A stretch of DNA of 64,000 nt from Goleter apudmare HA4340-LM2 (GTDB taxonomy: Bacteria; Cyanobacteriota; Cyanobacteriia; Cyanobacteriales; Nostocaceae): assembly GCA_019359495.1 (NCBI GenBank), contig JAHHHF010000072.1:186001-250000 (forward strand), read 5' to 3'. Below are positions 45,843 to 55,068 of the stretch, piece by piece (within the stretch, counting starts at the first letter, position 1; every line of letters begins with the position of its first letter). The notes beneath the pieces were generated by a model. The model searched no databases. It was not told the DNA's origin and saw nothing but the letters and a program-made list of their open reading frames with translations. The position numbers and the translations under genes were made by a program.

Positions 45843-46814
45843 ATGATGGATTGGAGCAACTGGGTATATTTAGGTACAGGAATAGCACTGGGGATGATTT
45901 GTTGTCGGATATTTGGGCGTTTGTCAAATTCTACACATAGCTCAACCCCAGTTACCCCAAAAGAGCAACAAATTATGCAACAGTTGCAGCAATTGCAACT
46001 GGCATATCAAATGGCATGGGAAATGAGCCAGTTTAAAGCGGGTTTTTTGGCACGGACTACCCATGAATTGCGATCGCCTCTCAATGGTCTGATTGGCCTG
46101 CACCAGTTAATTTTGTCGGATTTGTGCGAAGATCCAGCAGAGGAGCGAGAATTTATCGCCCAAGCTCACGAAAGGGCGCTGAAATTGCTGAAGCTGATTG
46201 ATGAAATTCTCCGCGTCGCCAGAACTGAACACGGCACTAACAAGTTAGATATTCAGCCTCTGCCGCTAACTGAAGTTTTGCAAGAAGTGTATCAATTAAT
46301 TTATCTGTTGGCAGCAAATCGGAATTTTCCCTTACAAGTGCTACCCGCAGATCCAGATATTTATGTTTTGGCAGACCCTAGGTGGCTACGCCAAGTATTA
46401 GTGAATTTAGTAGATACTGCGATCGCGCAAATGGAGGAAGGCAGTATTTTTATTTCTAGTAGTCCTGCACCAACTAGTAATTCTGTAAATATTTGGTTGG
46501 ACATACCAGCTCATGCTTTAACTGGGAGCGAGTCGATAGATTTCATCAAATCTATTGATTTTGTAAACTCTGAAGACAAGCATTATCAAATTGGTCAAGA
46601 GAATCCTGATCTATCGCCAGGAATGAAGCTATTGCTCAATCAAACCTTGCTGGAAGTGATGGGAGGAAAGCTAGAAATTGTTTCGTCTCCCAATACTACA
46701 AAAACCTCTGAGCAACTTACCAGGCTGCAAGTATCTATCCCCCTATTGACTCCTGAAGCTGAATTTCTCCAGTCGTCAGAGAAGCTAGATGAGATTGGTT
46801 GTGCAGCACCATAG
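45843..46814 (+). CDS. hepN: Histidine kinase, HepN-like, with degenerate ATP-binding half
   Basis: A 323-residue kinase with one N-terminal membrane helix (about residues 7-22), a short coiled coil and a HisKA dimerisation region. The phospho-acceptor H74 is in THELRSPLNG. The N-box remains (RQVLVNLVDTAI), but the G1 motif (DxGxG) and the ATP lid cannot be recognised in WLDIPAHALTG and the following variable stretch. In Anabaena PCC 7120 I recall the histidine kinase at this position (alr0117) as HepN, which is needed for the heterocyst polysaccharide envelope; tic22, prmC and tsaC precede it here as there. The stop overlaps the convergent GNAT by 80 bases. Confidence 0.75.
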   Translation: MMDWSNWVYLGTGIALGMICCRIFGRLSNSTHSSTPVTPKEQQIMQQLQQLQLAYQMAWEMSQFKAGFLARTTHELRSPLNGLIGLHQLILSDLCEDPAEEREFIAQAHERALKLLKLIDEILRVARTEHGTNKLDIQPLPLTEVLQEVYQLIYLLAANRNFPLQVLPADPDIYVLADPRWLRQVLVNLVDTAIAQMEEGSIFISSSPAPTSNSVNIWLDIPAHALTGSESIDFIKSIDFVNSEDKHYQIGQENPDLSPGMKLLLNQTLLEVMGGKLEIVSSPNTTKTSEQLTRLQVSIPLLTPEAEFLQSSEKLDEIGCAAP

Positions 46815-47205
46815 TAGTGGTTGTATTAGGCTGAAAACCAATTTTTTCATAAAATCTTTGTTGGTGAGTGGTCATCAGATAGACGCGTTCAACCAATCTC
46901 ACACGGGGATGGGTCAAAACAGTTTCGACTAATTTGCTGCCCAATCCCAGATCACGATACTCTGGGTGAATGACAACATCCCAAATTGTGGCGCGATAGA
47001 CGCAATCTGAAGTCGCCCTAGTGAAGCCAATAAGTTTCTCTCCATCACAAACAAAAATTACTGGATCGCTGTTGGCAATGGCTAGGCTCAAATCCTCAAT
47101 GCTGCGTCCCTTGGCCCAGAAAGCTGCGAGATTTAATAGCTGTTGCAGTTGGTAGAGGTCAATTTCCGACTTGCGATCGCAAAATTGAATTTGAGAATGG
47201 TTCAT
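46735..47205 (-). CDS. GNAT acetyltransferase, second paralogue
   Basis: A 156-residue GNAT similar to the one at 41272: both contain GFxRATSDxxxxATIWDVVxHPxF/Y. The acetyl-CoA loop is WDVVIHPEYRDLGLGSKLVETVL and the end FYEKIGFQPN. The ATG at 47205 is preferred over 47229. It is convergent with hepN, and its last 27 codons overlap the 3' end of that gene. The N-terminal extension of the other paralogue is missing. Substrate unknown. Confidence 0.8.
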   Translation of the reverse strand: MNHSQIQFCDRKSEIDLYQLQQLLNLAAFWAKGRSIEDLSLAIANSDPVIFVCDGEKLIGFTRATSDCVYRATIWDVVIHPEYRDLGLGSKLVETVLTHPRVRLVERVYLMTTHQQRFYEKIGFQPNTTTTMVLHNQSHLASLTTGEIQLQESIGG

Positions 47206-47405
47206 GAGCAGTATTGTTGTTGTTATCAAGTCATATTTTGCAAGAAATTACTGGATGTGTATACATAAAAGCAACTATTTTGAGACTTATATACACAAGT
47301 GCAGTCAAATGCCACTGATAAGTAATTGGGCATAATTAATTTCAAATATTTTTTTACTATGACCTATGACGCCACTTGACGCCAGTCGCCACTCTCAGAG
47401 AAGCC

Positions 47406-47433
47406 GCCTCCAGCACATATATGTGCTGGAGGC
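47406..47433. repeat. 28-base perfect palindrome with CCTCCAGCACATA arms
   Basis: GCCTCCAGCACATA and TATGTGCTGGAGGC (47406-47433) pair without a spacer. The pattern is typical of small dispersed palindromes; no T-tract. Confidence 0.65.
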
Positions 47434-47483
47434 GTAAGTCCTGTCCTTAGTAACAGCATTCCTCAAGTAGCATGATCAACTTA

Positions 47484-47533
47484 AAACCCCCTCAGTCTCA
47501 CTCTATTACTTGGTGTGATAACTGAAGGGGTTT
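47484..47533 (+). terminator. AAACCCC..GGGGTTT hairpin
   Basis: AAACCCCCTCAGT (47484-47496) and ACTGAAGGGGTTT (47521-47533) pair with one bulge and a 24-base loop, then TCTTTAG. Terminator-like in form, but the nearest plus-strand gene (hepN) ends about 670 bases upstream, so its transcript is unclear. Confidence 0.45.
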
Positions 47534-47746
47534 CTTTAGTTAGCCAAATCTGTAACCCTTTGCCAGGTTAAGGATATAAAGACGGCTTTTCGGAAGATAT
47601 ACTTATGCAGGGAGAATTTATTGCCGATGAATAATTCTACTTTGCCCTCGCGTTGCTATTTCGGACTCTGGAGGGAAAAATTAAGAATTAAAAATTAAAA
47701 ATCAAAAAAGTCTGACTTTTAATTTTTAATTTCTGACTTGAGGGGA

Positions 47747-48238
47747 TTAATTTGTGGTTTGAGCAGCTAGCATCTGCTTCAGCTTTTCTAATTCAGAAGC
47801 CCAACGGGGGTCTGGACGAATAGTATCTGAGTCAGAGGTAGTAGTGGTTTCACGTCCACCGCCACCGCGCCGAGGCTTTTTAGAACTTTTCTCTCGACGG
47901 CTGCTTTCTTTGTTTGTGCTTGGTGCAGGATTGCTACTAGCATTATTGACAGCTTTAGGTGCTTGCTCTTCACCTTCCTCACCTTTTGTGCGGGGTAATG
48001 CTTTCTCTAGCTTGATAGCTGTCTCTTTGAACATCTGACCATTATACTTTTCAATAATTTGGTCTGCTTGTTCATCATTGTTGACTGTGAGAAAACCAAA
48101 ACCACGGCATTTGCCAGTTTTCCTGTCTTTGATGAGTTTTGTGGTAACGGCGTCACCCTCGGCTGCAAAAACAGCTTGCAGCTCTTGACGATCTATTTCT
48201 TCTTTTGGCAAATTGCCTATGTATAGGCGAACGGACAT
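47747..48238 (-). CDS. RRM-domain RNA-binding protein
   Basis: A 163-residue protein with one RRM (about 1-82): RNP2 is LYIGNL (5-10) and RNP1 is CRGFGFLTV (about 44-52). A charged, Ser/Lys/Arg-rich linker follows (about 85-135) and a conserved-looking C-terminal helix (DPRWASELEKLKQMLAAQ). It does not have the long Gly-rich tail of cold-shock Rbps, and the terminal helix resembles that of Rbp3-type cyanobacterial proteins, which place photosystem mRNAs at thylakoids; this is from memory and tentative. About 300 bases of leader lie upstream. Confidence 0.85.
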   Translation of the reverse strand: MSVRLYIGNLPKEEIDRQELQAVFAAEGDAVTTKLIKDRKTGKCRGFGFLTVNNDEQADQIIEKYNGQMFKETAIKLEKALPRTKGEEGEEQAPKAVNNASSNPAPSTNKESSRREKSSKKPRRGGGGRETTTTSDSDTIRPDPRWASELEKLKQMLAAQTTN

Positions 48239-48878
48239 GAACTATACCTCCAGAGTTGAATGAACATGGCAAGGTGAGAAAACATCACTTGGCTTTGGCT
48301 TTTGAATAGATGCTATTGACCAAGACTGCCATAAACCAATTTTTTTACTCCAAACTTTCAACCTATACAATACAGTTTTTCGTCGGGATCAAGCTTGTTT
48401 AATACAAAAGCGCACATGACGCTCGGCTAATACCACCTTAATTCTAAGATTTGTAAACTTAATAGCCTACTGCCTGCTACAGTAAACGTCTTCTTCTATG
48501 CCTTTGTTCGCAGAATAAATACCATTCCCTACATTATCACGGTATTTTCTACGTAGCTAGTTCAGCGCAGACATTTCTGATGTTAGCTTGGCTCCATCGT
48601 AGCATAAAGTACATTTTTTTCTCAACAGGGGAAATTGGAAACAAAAACCAGCCAATGGCTGGTTGATTTGCTGCTGTGTTGGGAGGAAAAAGGAGATACT
48701 GGCGCTTACAGCCATCGGTCGTAACTAAGCTAGGATGCTGAGTTATCACTATATGCCGAGGATTGTGTAAATAAATGTAACACTTACAGAAAAAACCTGC
48801 AACTTTTCTTTACATTTTGGTTTGTCAAGGGTCAGCCCCTGCGGGGAATTCAAAATTACAATGCCCAATGCCCTACAA
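48239..48878. other. Intergenic region between the RRM gene and the M48-like gene
   Basis: 640 bases without a convincing gene. A palindrome AACCAGCC-AAT-GGCTGGTT (48646-48664) lies centrally. A minus-strand open stretch of 66 codons at 48549 overlaps the palindrome and has no start context. The RRM promoter and a leader should lie next to 48239. Confidence 0.5.
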
Positions 48879-51182
48879 CTAGCCTGTGAGAAAAATATAT
48901 GCACCCCATGCTTGTGCTATGACTGCCAAAATCGTAGACCAAATGGGATGAGAGCTATTGACGGTTGTCCCGTTTTGAGATTGCAAAGTTTGAATATCAA
49001 TCCAAGGTGTTGCACCACGGCGAAACCAGCCTGTAACAATCACTTGCCGACCAATCCAATCTTGAGGATTAATTGATTGCCCTAACCAAGGAATATGGTG
49101 TAATTTCACCAAACCGATGTGGGAGTGGAGAATTAAGTCTTGTGCTAGGCAGTTACTGACACCTTGACGGCCTAATAGTTTACCAATGAGACAGACATGA
49201 ATGCTGTCGATGGGAATGGCAGAGGGGTTGGCTAAAAGGTTGGGCAGGCGATCGTCAGTCAATACTGTGGCTGGTTGGATATCCGGAAACATGGAATTCA
49301 TGCGGATGACGATACCGATACTAAAACCAATCAGTAGGCAACCCGTAACAAAAGACCAATCCTCATATATCCACTTGAGGTTTAGAAGTTTTGTAGCAAA
49401 GGCTAATTGCCAAGCTAGCCAAATGAAACCTGCAAATAAAAACCCTAAAGGAATGCCTAACCAGGGAGCGATTTGTAACAAGAAAGACTGTTGTTTTCCC
49501 GCAAAGGACTGTTCACTGATGAGATGTAGTTCGGGGTCTATATGCCAGTGACGGGCTATTTGACAGAGGCGTTGGATGCGATCGCCAATTAAAGGATGAG
49601 TGTTATTGATGGTAAACCAATGGCGATAGGGATTGAAACTGTCCCACATCAAGATTGATTCAAAGGAGATGTGACCTGCAACACTGCCCAAAGAGAGACT
49701 CTGCTGATAACCTACTGGTGCAAGGAGATTGAGGCTTTCTAATTGCCAACTGGTATATCCTTGTTTTTCCACATCACTAGCAATGCCAATGGCAATTTTG
49801 AGTATGGCACGAGTCAAGGCATTGGGATTACCAGTGATTTCGGCAGCGAAGCGATCGCTATAATAAAGCCGCAACTTCGACAAAAACAAAGTTGTCCCAA
49901 TCAAGAAACACCAAACCCCATAAGCGAGGCTAGCCACGAATGTATAAGGCCAGCGCCAAATTTTTTGGGGTATTTTGTCTCCCCATTGTGAAAATTGCTG
50001 ATATAACTTGTAAACTGGTAGCGTCACCAACAGCACCAGAGACATGACGACAAAATCTCTGTGGACAATTTGTCCGAGTTGAGCGGCGTAGATCACAGCT
50101 ATTTCATCGTCTGCCAGTTGATCTAACAACCCTTGACTCACGACAATCCGTGCATTGCGGGCGAGATTACCGTAGGTAAGGGCAATGGGTGCAGCTATGG
50201 GTAAAATCCGTAGTTGGGGTAACGGCCAGCCTCGTTGTTGGCAAGTCCGTTGCAGTACACGCACAGTCTCACGACTGCGGCTAGTTAAGACCTCTTTCGC
50301 CAACTGTCGCTGGCCATAGAAATCTGCCATGAGTCGATCTAACAACCAAGGCGAGACGGCGATCGCCAAGCATAAACCTAGAAACAAAATTGGGGTAGGA
50401 TCGCGGTATAAAAGCTGCAATGGTTCCAAGTAAGGTAGCTGATATAAAGTCTGGTTAATTAATCCCATTGCGAACTTAAAAATTTCTCGCAGCACCCAAA
50501 ATAGAGCAATGAAAGTGCCTGCTGACAGCAGTCGCAAGGGAAGTAACTTAAACTTTTGTAGGGGTTGCCAGACTTTAGCTCGTCCTGCGTGCCGCCAATA
50601 AATGCTGGATGGTTTAGTTTGTGGGCGAAAACCAGATGATTTGATTAAAGCAGATGGTGCTTCTTCTATGGTATTTTTGAAGCTAGTTGTATGCACAATT
50701 GGCAAGCTGCCAAAGTTAGGACTTGTTTGTGATATGTTTTGTCGTCTAGCTATTGGTACAGCAGAAGCGGTACTAGATTTTGGGGCTTCAACTACTGGCT
50801 CTTTTGGTGGCTGTGGTGGTGCAGTCTTGACTGATGCTGCATCTGATTTGGCATGATCAAAAGCAACAAATCCGGTTTCAAGATTTTTTGATGATAACTT
50901 TTGGCGTTGTTGGCGTTTTGTCAAGTGTTCGAGAGCACGTTTTGCCCACTCTTGAACTTGAGTATTATGGCTTTCAACTAGATTTTCACACATGGCGATC
51001 GCTTTGGGCACTTCGCCACTGCGTGCGTAAGCCATCACTAAACCCACCTGGGCTTGCAAGCCAGCATTGCCATGATTCTGACTGTTAGCCACAGGTTCTA
51101 ATTGAGCGATCGCTGTTTGGTAATTTCCCTGCTTGAGGGCAATTAAACCAGCCTCCAAAGACGATTCGGCGTGTGAAGGCAT
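48879..51182 (-). CDS. M48-like membrane protein with lost HExxH (pseudo-peptidase)
   Basis: A 767-residue protein. The first about 90 residues are TPR-like (NYQTAIAQLEPVANSQNHG), followed by a disordered linker (about 100-200), membrane helices and an M48/HtpX-like domain. Where M48 enzymes have HELAH, this one reads AAQLGQIVHRD (A367, Q368, Q371), so zinc binding and catalysis are lost; the downstream Glu ligand region is YYSDRFAAEITG, where the family's E is changed. The C-terminal about 130 residues form a beta-rich domain (VIVTGWFRRGATPWIDIQ) and end in a membrane helix. Function unknown; a substrate-binding pseudo-protease is inferred. Confidence 0.85.
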   Translation of the reverse strand: MPSHAESSLEAGLIALKQGNYQTAIAQLEPVANSQNHGNAGLQAQVGLVMAYARSGEVPKAIAMCENLVESHNTQVQEWAKRALEHLTKRQQRQKLSSKNLETGFVAFDHAKSDAASVKTAPPQPPKEPVVEAPKSSTASAVPIARRQNISQTSPNFGSLPIVHTTSFKNTIEEAPSALIKSSGFRPQTKPSSIYWRHAGRAKVWQPLQKFKLLPLRLLSAGTFIALFWVLREIFKFAMGLINQTLYQLPYLEPLQLLYRDPTPILFLGLCLAIAVSPWLLDRLMADFYGQRQLAKEVLTSRSRETVRVLQRTCQQRGWPLPQLRILPIAAPIALTYGNLARNARIVVSQGLLDQLADDEIAVIYAAQLGQIVHRDFVVMSLVLLVTLPVYKLYQQFSQWGDKIPQKIWRWPYTFVASLAYGVWCFLIGTTLFLSKLRLYYSDRFAAEITGNPNALTRAILKIAIGIASDVEKQGYTSWQLESLNLLAPVGYQQSLSLGSVAGHISFESILMWDSFNPYRHWFTINNTHPLIGDRIQRLCQIARHWHIDPELHLISEQSFAGKQQSFLLQIAPWLGIPLGFLFAGFIWLAWQLAFATKLLNLKWIYEDWSFVTGCLLIGFSIGIVIRMNSMFPDIQPATVLTDDRLPNLLANPSAIPIDSIHVCLIGKLLGRQGVSNCLAQDLILHSHIGLVKLHHIPWLGQSINPQDWIGRQVIVTGWFRRGATPWIDIQTLQSQNGTTVNSSHPIWSTILAVIAQAWGAYIFLTG

Positions 51183-51334
51183 ACGAATACTAGCACTCCC
51201 ATCTCTTCATAACTAAATTCCCTGATGAAGGTTGAATGTGGAAAACACAAAACTGATTGTCATCAGGACTGATGCAGGAGTATCCTACTTCATCCTTCAT
51301 CCTTTCTTAAATTTGAGCTTTTCTCATTCATACT

Positions 51335-52963
51335 TCATCCTTCTACTGGCTGTTGACCGGAAAATACTGGGGCGGTCGCACTTAATTTCAACTCTGGATG
51401 GTCTCCCTCTAACTGTTGGCAATTCCATTCATTCCGGAATAGCAATACTGGGCGTCCCATACTATCTTTGACTGTAGTGGTGTTGAATAAACGTCCCACC
51501 TGGTTCAAAGCTTCCCAACCACCTTCCACCCAACGGGCGACGCTGTAGGGCAACAATTCTAGTAAGGTTTCGACACCATACTCATTTTGGAGGCGAAACT
51601 GCACTACCTCAAATTGCAATTGACCTACTGCTGCCAAAATTGGATCGCGCTTGGCTTCATCAGCTGAGTACATAATTTGTACTGCGCCTTCTTCCCGCAA
51701 TTCCGAAATTCCTTTTTGAAATTGCTTGAATTTTGAAGGGTTGGGGTTCCTGAGAGTGGCAAACAGTTCCGGTGAAAAATAGGGAATTCCCTCATATTCC
51801 AGTTTCTGACCTGTGTAAATTGTATCGCCGATCGCAAAAACACCAGGATTGTTCAAACCGATCACATCACCAGGATAAGCGACATCAATCGATTCCCGTT
51901 CTTGGGCAAAGAGTTTTTGCGGGCGAGACAGGCGGACAACTTTGCCAGTCCGTGCATGATTCACCGTCATATCTTTTTCAAACTTTCCCGTACAGACCCG
52001 GATGAATGCAACCCGATCTCGGTGTTTCGGGTCCATATTCGCCTGGAGTTTAAAAACAAAGCCAGAGAATTCTGGGTAGGTAGGGGGAACTTCACCAACG
52101 CTGCTGTTATGTGTACCTGGTTTCAGGGCATAGTCGAGGAAGTACTTCAAGAATAACTCCACCCCAAAGTTAGTCATGGCACTACCAAAGAACACGGGCG
52201 TCATTTTTCCTTGATGTACCAAATCCAAATCTAGTTCCTCGCCCACTCCTTCTAACAGTTCTATATCGTTTTTTAGTTGGTGGTAAAGGTCTTGTTCTAG
52301 CAATTCTGCAATTTTGGCATCACCTAAGTCAACTACGGTGTCACGGGCTTCACGGCTACCGTGGGCGCTACGTTCAAAGAGGTGGATTTGTTGTTGATGA
52401 CGGTCAAAAACACCCTTAAAGCGATCGCCCATACCTATCGGCCAATTCACCGCGTAGGTCTGTAATCCCAATTCTTGCTCAATTTCGTCCAACAATTCTA
52501 ACGGTTCTCTGCCTGGGCGATCGAGTTTATTCACAAATGTGAAAATGGGAATACCCCGCATCTTACACACTTCAAACAACTTCCGGGTCTGTGGTTCCAA
52601 ACCTTTAGCCACATCAATTAGCATCACTGCATTATCTGCTGCGGCGAGGGTGCGATAAGTATCTTCACTAAAATCTTGGTGTCCGGGAGTGTCCAGTAAA
52701 TTGATCTGACAATTTTGGTAGGAAAATTGCAACACCGTGGAGGTAATAGAAATTCCCCGTTGTTGTTCCATTGCCATCCAGTCAGAAGTAGCCTTGCGCT
52801 GGGCCCGTCGCGCCTTCACCGCCCCAGCTTCATGAATTGCCCCTCCGTAAAGTAGTAACTTTTCTGTTAGGGTAGTTTTACCCGCGTCAGGGTGAGAAAT
52901 AATCGCAAAGTTGCGGCGAAGTTCAACTGCTTTATGAATATCTGACTGAAGTTCAGTTGACAT
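51335..52963 (-). CDS. prfC: Peptide chain release factor 3 (RF3)
   Basis: A 542-residue GTPase recycling RF1/RF2 from the ribosome. G1 [15 protein letters not shown] (about 22-36), G3 [17 protein letters not shown]4 [10 protein letters not shown] are present, and the C-terminal RF3 domain is complete. Length is typical. The last codons lie close to a short plus-strand-facing intergenic gap of 150 bases before the M48-like gene. RF3 is not universal in cyanobacteria, and this copy looks intact. Confidence 0.95.
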   Translation of the reverse strand: MSTELQSDIHKAVELRRNFAIISHPDAGKTTLTEKLLLYGGAIHEAGAVKARRAQRKATSDWMAMEQQRGISITSTVLQFSYQNCQINLLDTPGHQDFSEDTYRTLAAADNAVMLIDVAKGLEPQTRKLFEVCKMRGIPIFTFVNKLDRPGREPLELLDEIEQELGLQTYAVNWPIGMGDRFKGVFDRHQQQIHLFERSAHGSREARDTVVDLGDAKIAELLEQDLYHQLKNDIELLEGVGEELDLDLVHQGKMTPVFFGSAMTNFGVELFLKYFLDYALKPGTHNSSVGEVPPTYPEFSGFVFKLQANMDPKHRDRVAFIRVCTGKFEKDMTVNHARTGKVVRLSRPQKLFAQERESIDVAYPGDVIGLNNPGVFAIGDTIYTGQKLEYEGIPYFSPELFATLRNPNPSKFKQFQKGISELREEGAVQIMYSADEAKRDPILAAVGQLQFEVVQFRLQNEYGVETLLELLPYSVARWVEGGWEALNQVGRLFNTTTVKDSMGRPVLLFRNEWNCQQLEGDHPELKLSATAPVFSGQQPVEG

Positions 52964-53523
52964 AAGTGTATTTGTTTGGTTTTAAGGTAACGTAACTTAA
53001 TTTCTGACGAATCTAGCGAGTCTTTCAATCTTAAGACAATGACGCACATGATAGAGTCGTAATATCACTAACCTGGGGAATAGGGCATGAGGCATGGGGA
53101 AATAATTTTTGACCCTTAACCCTTACCAATAACAAATGATAATTGCTGTTAGCAATAGCATATATAGGATTCATAACTAGAGGTTTGAAATACCCTCAAG
53201 GATAGCAATGGCAAATTGGTAGTTAGTAATTGCTAATTCGTGCTTCACATTTGGTAATTTTCAGGAATCTTCCCATTTCCTATTTTCCAAATTCCTCAAT
53301 TAATTTACGCAAATTTTTTAGATAGTTTTCTATAATATTTTGTCAAAGAGATGTCAGCCAAGTTGTACAATACAAAAACAAAAATGCCCCACAGCTTCAT
53401 CAACAGTAGGGCATAGGACAGTTAAGCACTCCTCGTAGTCTGTCCGACAAAAGCCAGGTTTTATCCTGTTTTTGTGACGCTTTATATTGTGTCCATTTGT
53501 GTTGTTATACTTCATAAAACTTT
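52964..53523. other. Divergent region between prfC and hemB
   Basis: 560 bases without a gene. Repeats of the GGGCATGAGGCATGGGG type lie near 53080, and a compact multi-hairpin structure precedes hemB (separate entry). Confidence 0.6.
53382..53475 (+). ncRNA. Candidate structured leader RNA upstream of hemB
   Basis: ACAAAAACA (53382-53390) can pair with TGTTTTTGT (53467-53475), closing a junction that holds ATGCCC/GGGCAT, GGACAG/CTGTCC and CAGG/CCTG hairpins. The 94-base fold ends 48 bases before the hemB start. No known riboswitch consensus is recognised. It could be a cis-regulatory leader for tetrapyrrole synthesis or an independent small RNA. Confidence 0.35.
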
Positions 53524-54504
53524 ATGTTTCCCACTCATCGCCCCCGTCGTCTGCGTACCCATCCCCAATTGCGCCGCATGGTACGCGAAACTGTTCTGAC
53601 AACGAGTGATTTAATTTACCCACTGTTTGCTGTAGCAGGTGAGGGAATTGCGAAGGAAGTAAAATCTATGCCTGGAGTCTACCAACTGTCGGTAGACAAA
53701 ATTGTGGAGGAAGCCAAAGAAGTTTATGACTTAGGAATTCCCGCAATTATTCTCTTTGGTATTCCTGAGGATAAAGATGCTGATGCTACTGGTGCTTGGC
53801 ATGATTGCGGTATCGTGCAAAAAGCAGCGACTGCGGTTAAGGCAGCAGTACCAGATTTGATTGTGGTTGCTGATACTTGTTTGTGTGAGTACACAAGTCA
53901 TGGTCACTGTGGTTATCTGCAAGTGGGGGATTTGACAGGACGAGTTTTAAATGACCCCACGCTGGAACTGCTGAAAAAAACGGCTGTATCACAAGCCCAA
54001 GCAGGTGCAGATATCATCGCTCCTTCAGGGATGATGGATGGTTTTGTACAGGCAATTCGTGCAGGCTTGGATGAGGCGGGATTTCAAGATACCCCGATTT
54101 TGTCCTATGCGGCTAAGTATGCTTCGGCTTATTATGGGCCATTTCGAGATGCGGCTGACTCCACACCGCAATTTGGGGACAGAAGAACTTACCAAATGGA
54201 CCCAGGTAACGCCCGCGAAGCAATTAAGGAAATTGACCTGGATATTGCCGAAGGTGCTGATATGCTGATGGTAAAACCAGCCTTGGCATATATGGACATT
54301 ATTTGGCGTGTGAAAGAAGCCAGTAATCTTCCCGTTGCTGCTTACAATGTCTCTGGTGAGTATTCCATGATTAAAGCCGCCGCCCTCAACGGTTGGATTG
54401 ATGAGGAACGTGTGGTTATGGAAACTTTAACTGGCTTTAAACGCGCTGGTGCTGATTTGATTTTGACCTACCATGCTAAAGATGCGGCACGTTGGTTAAA
54501 GTAA
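53524..54504 (+). CDS. hemB: Porphobilinogen synthase (ALA dehydratase)
   Basis: A 326-residue enzyme joining two 5-aminolevulinate molecules. Active-site Lys residues are in [14 protein letters not shown] and [12 protein letters not shown]. The Cys triad [15 protein letters not shown] marks a zinc-binding form, and the allosteric Mg region is in the C-terminal part. Length is typical. It feeds chlorophyll, haem and bilin synthesis. It is divergent from prfC. Confidence 0.95.
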   Translation: MFPTHRPRRLRTHPQLRRMVRETVLTTSDLIYPLFAVAGEGIAKEVKSMPGVYQLSVDKIVEEAKEVYDLGIPAIILFGIPEDKDADATGAWHDCGIVQKAATAVKAAVPDLIVVADTCLCEYTSHGHCGYLQVGDLTGRVLNDPTLELLKKTAVSQAQAGADIIAPSGMMDGFVQAIRAGLDEAGFQDTPILSYAAKYASAYYGPFRDAADSTPQFGDRRTYQMDPGNAREAIKEIDLDIAEGADMLMVKPALAYMDIIWRVKEASNLPVAAYNVSGEYSMIKAAALNGWIDEERVVMETLTGFKRAGADLILTYHAKDAARWLK

Positions 54505-54686
54505 GTTGTGTAATTGAAGATTCGGAAATCTCAAGCAGAAGAGGACACTTCCGTGGGCGGGTTTCCCGACTTGTCGAAAGTGTCCGCCACGCTCCAGGCG
54601 CTCCAGAGTAAGAGTTTGAGAGATTGAATTTTTAATTTTCATCCCTTCATTCAGCAATGTCGATATTTAAGGTGATCAAACTTTGT

Positions 54687-55058
54687 TATGGGATTCATAT
54701 TTGATTTTTGAACAAATACGAGGGTGTGTTGTCGCGCAGCGCAACGCATCTGAGGTTTGAATACGGTGCGTTACACTTAATAATAATAATGCACCCTACT
54801 GGCGTGTCAACGCTAAAATGGTGCAAAAATAAAATTTGTAGTGGGAGCATCTTGCTCCCTAATGTCCAGGAAGCGGGCTAGAAGCCCGCACTACAAAAAA
54901 ATAAATTTACACATTTGGGATGCTCCCAAATTGTTTGCAACATTTTAGTCTAGACACGCTACTACTGGCGTGGCAAGGCTAAAATAGTGCATTAATAAAC
55001 CGCAGAGCGCCACTACACATACTTAGATTTTTTCAATAATCAAATCGGATTGTCATAT
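54687..55058. repeat. Composite palindromic element, copy A
   Basis: The ends (GGATTCATATTTGATTTTTGAAC at 54691 in its first part, and TCAATAATCAAATCGGATT near 55033-55051) are related inverted repeats. Inside lie an AGGGTGTGTT..CACCCT hairpin, a 158-base inner element (54802-54959) and a third terminus-like CTGGCGTGGCAAGGCTAAAA. Copy B at 58662-58985 has the same parts in reverse order and orientation. Confidence 0.8.
54802..54959 (+). mobile_element. 158-base MITE-like inner element, copy A
   Basis: Starts GCGTGTCAACGCTAAAATG and ends CATTTTAGTCTAGACACGC, imperfect terminal inverted repeats of about 24 bases. It contains GGGAGCATCTTGCTCCC and AGCGGGCTAGAAGCCCGC hairpins. It differs from the reverse complement of copy B at about one position. 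No coding capacity. Confidence 0.8.
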
Positions 55059-55068
55059 AACCACAATT

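Larger units (their letters stand above)
47206..47746. other. Repeat-rich intergenic region left of the RRM gene
   Basis: No gene seen. It carries a dispersed repeat (ACGCCACTTGACGCCAGTCG near 47370), a 28-base palindrome and a terminator-like stem (separate entries). A/T-rich TTAAAAATTAAAAATC and GACTTTTAATTTTTAA arms near 47690-47735 form a stem just after the RRM gene stop. Confidence 0.55.
54505..55068. other. Intergenic region with composite repeat A
   Basis: The left end (54545-54600) has a TCCGTGGGCGGGTTTCCCGA-type repeat as at 17872. Most of the rest is the composite palindromic element described separately. No gene is visible. Confidence 0.7.

Noticed and set aside
48549-48749. 66-codon minus-strand frame between the RRM and M48-like genes
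   Set aside because: It runs through a palindrome, has no ribosome binding site and no recognisable sequence.
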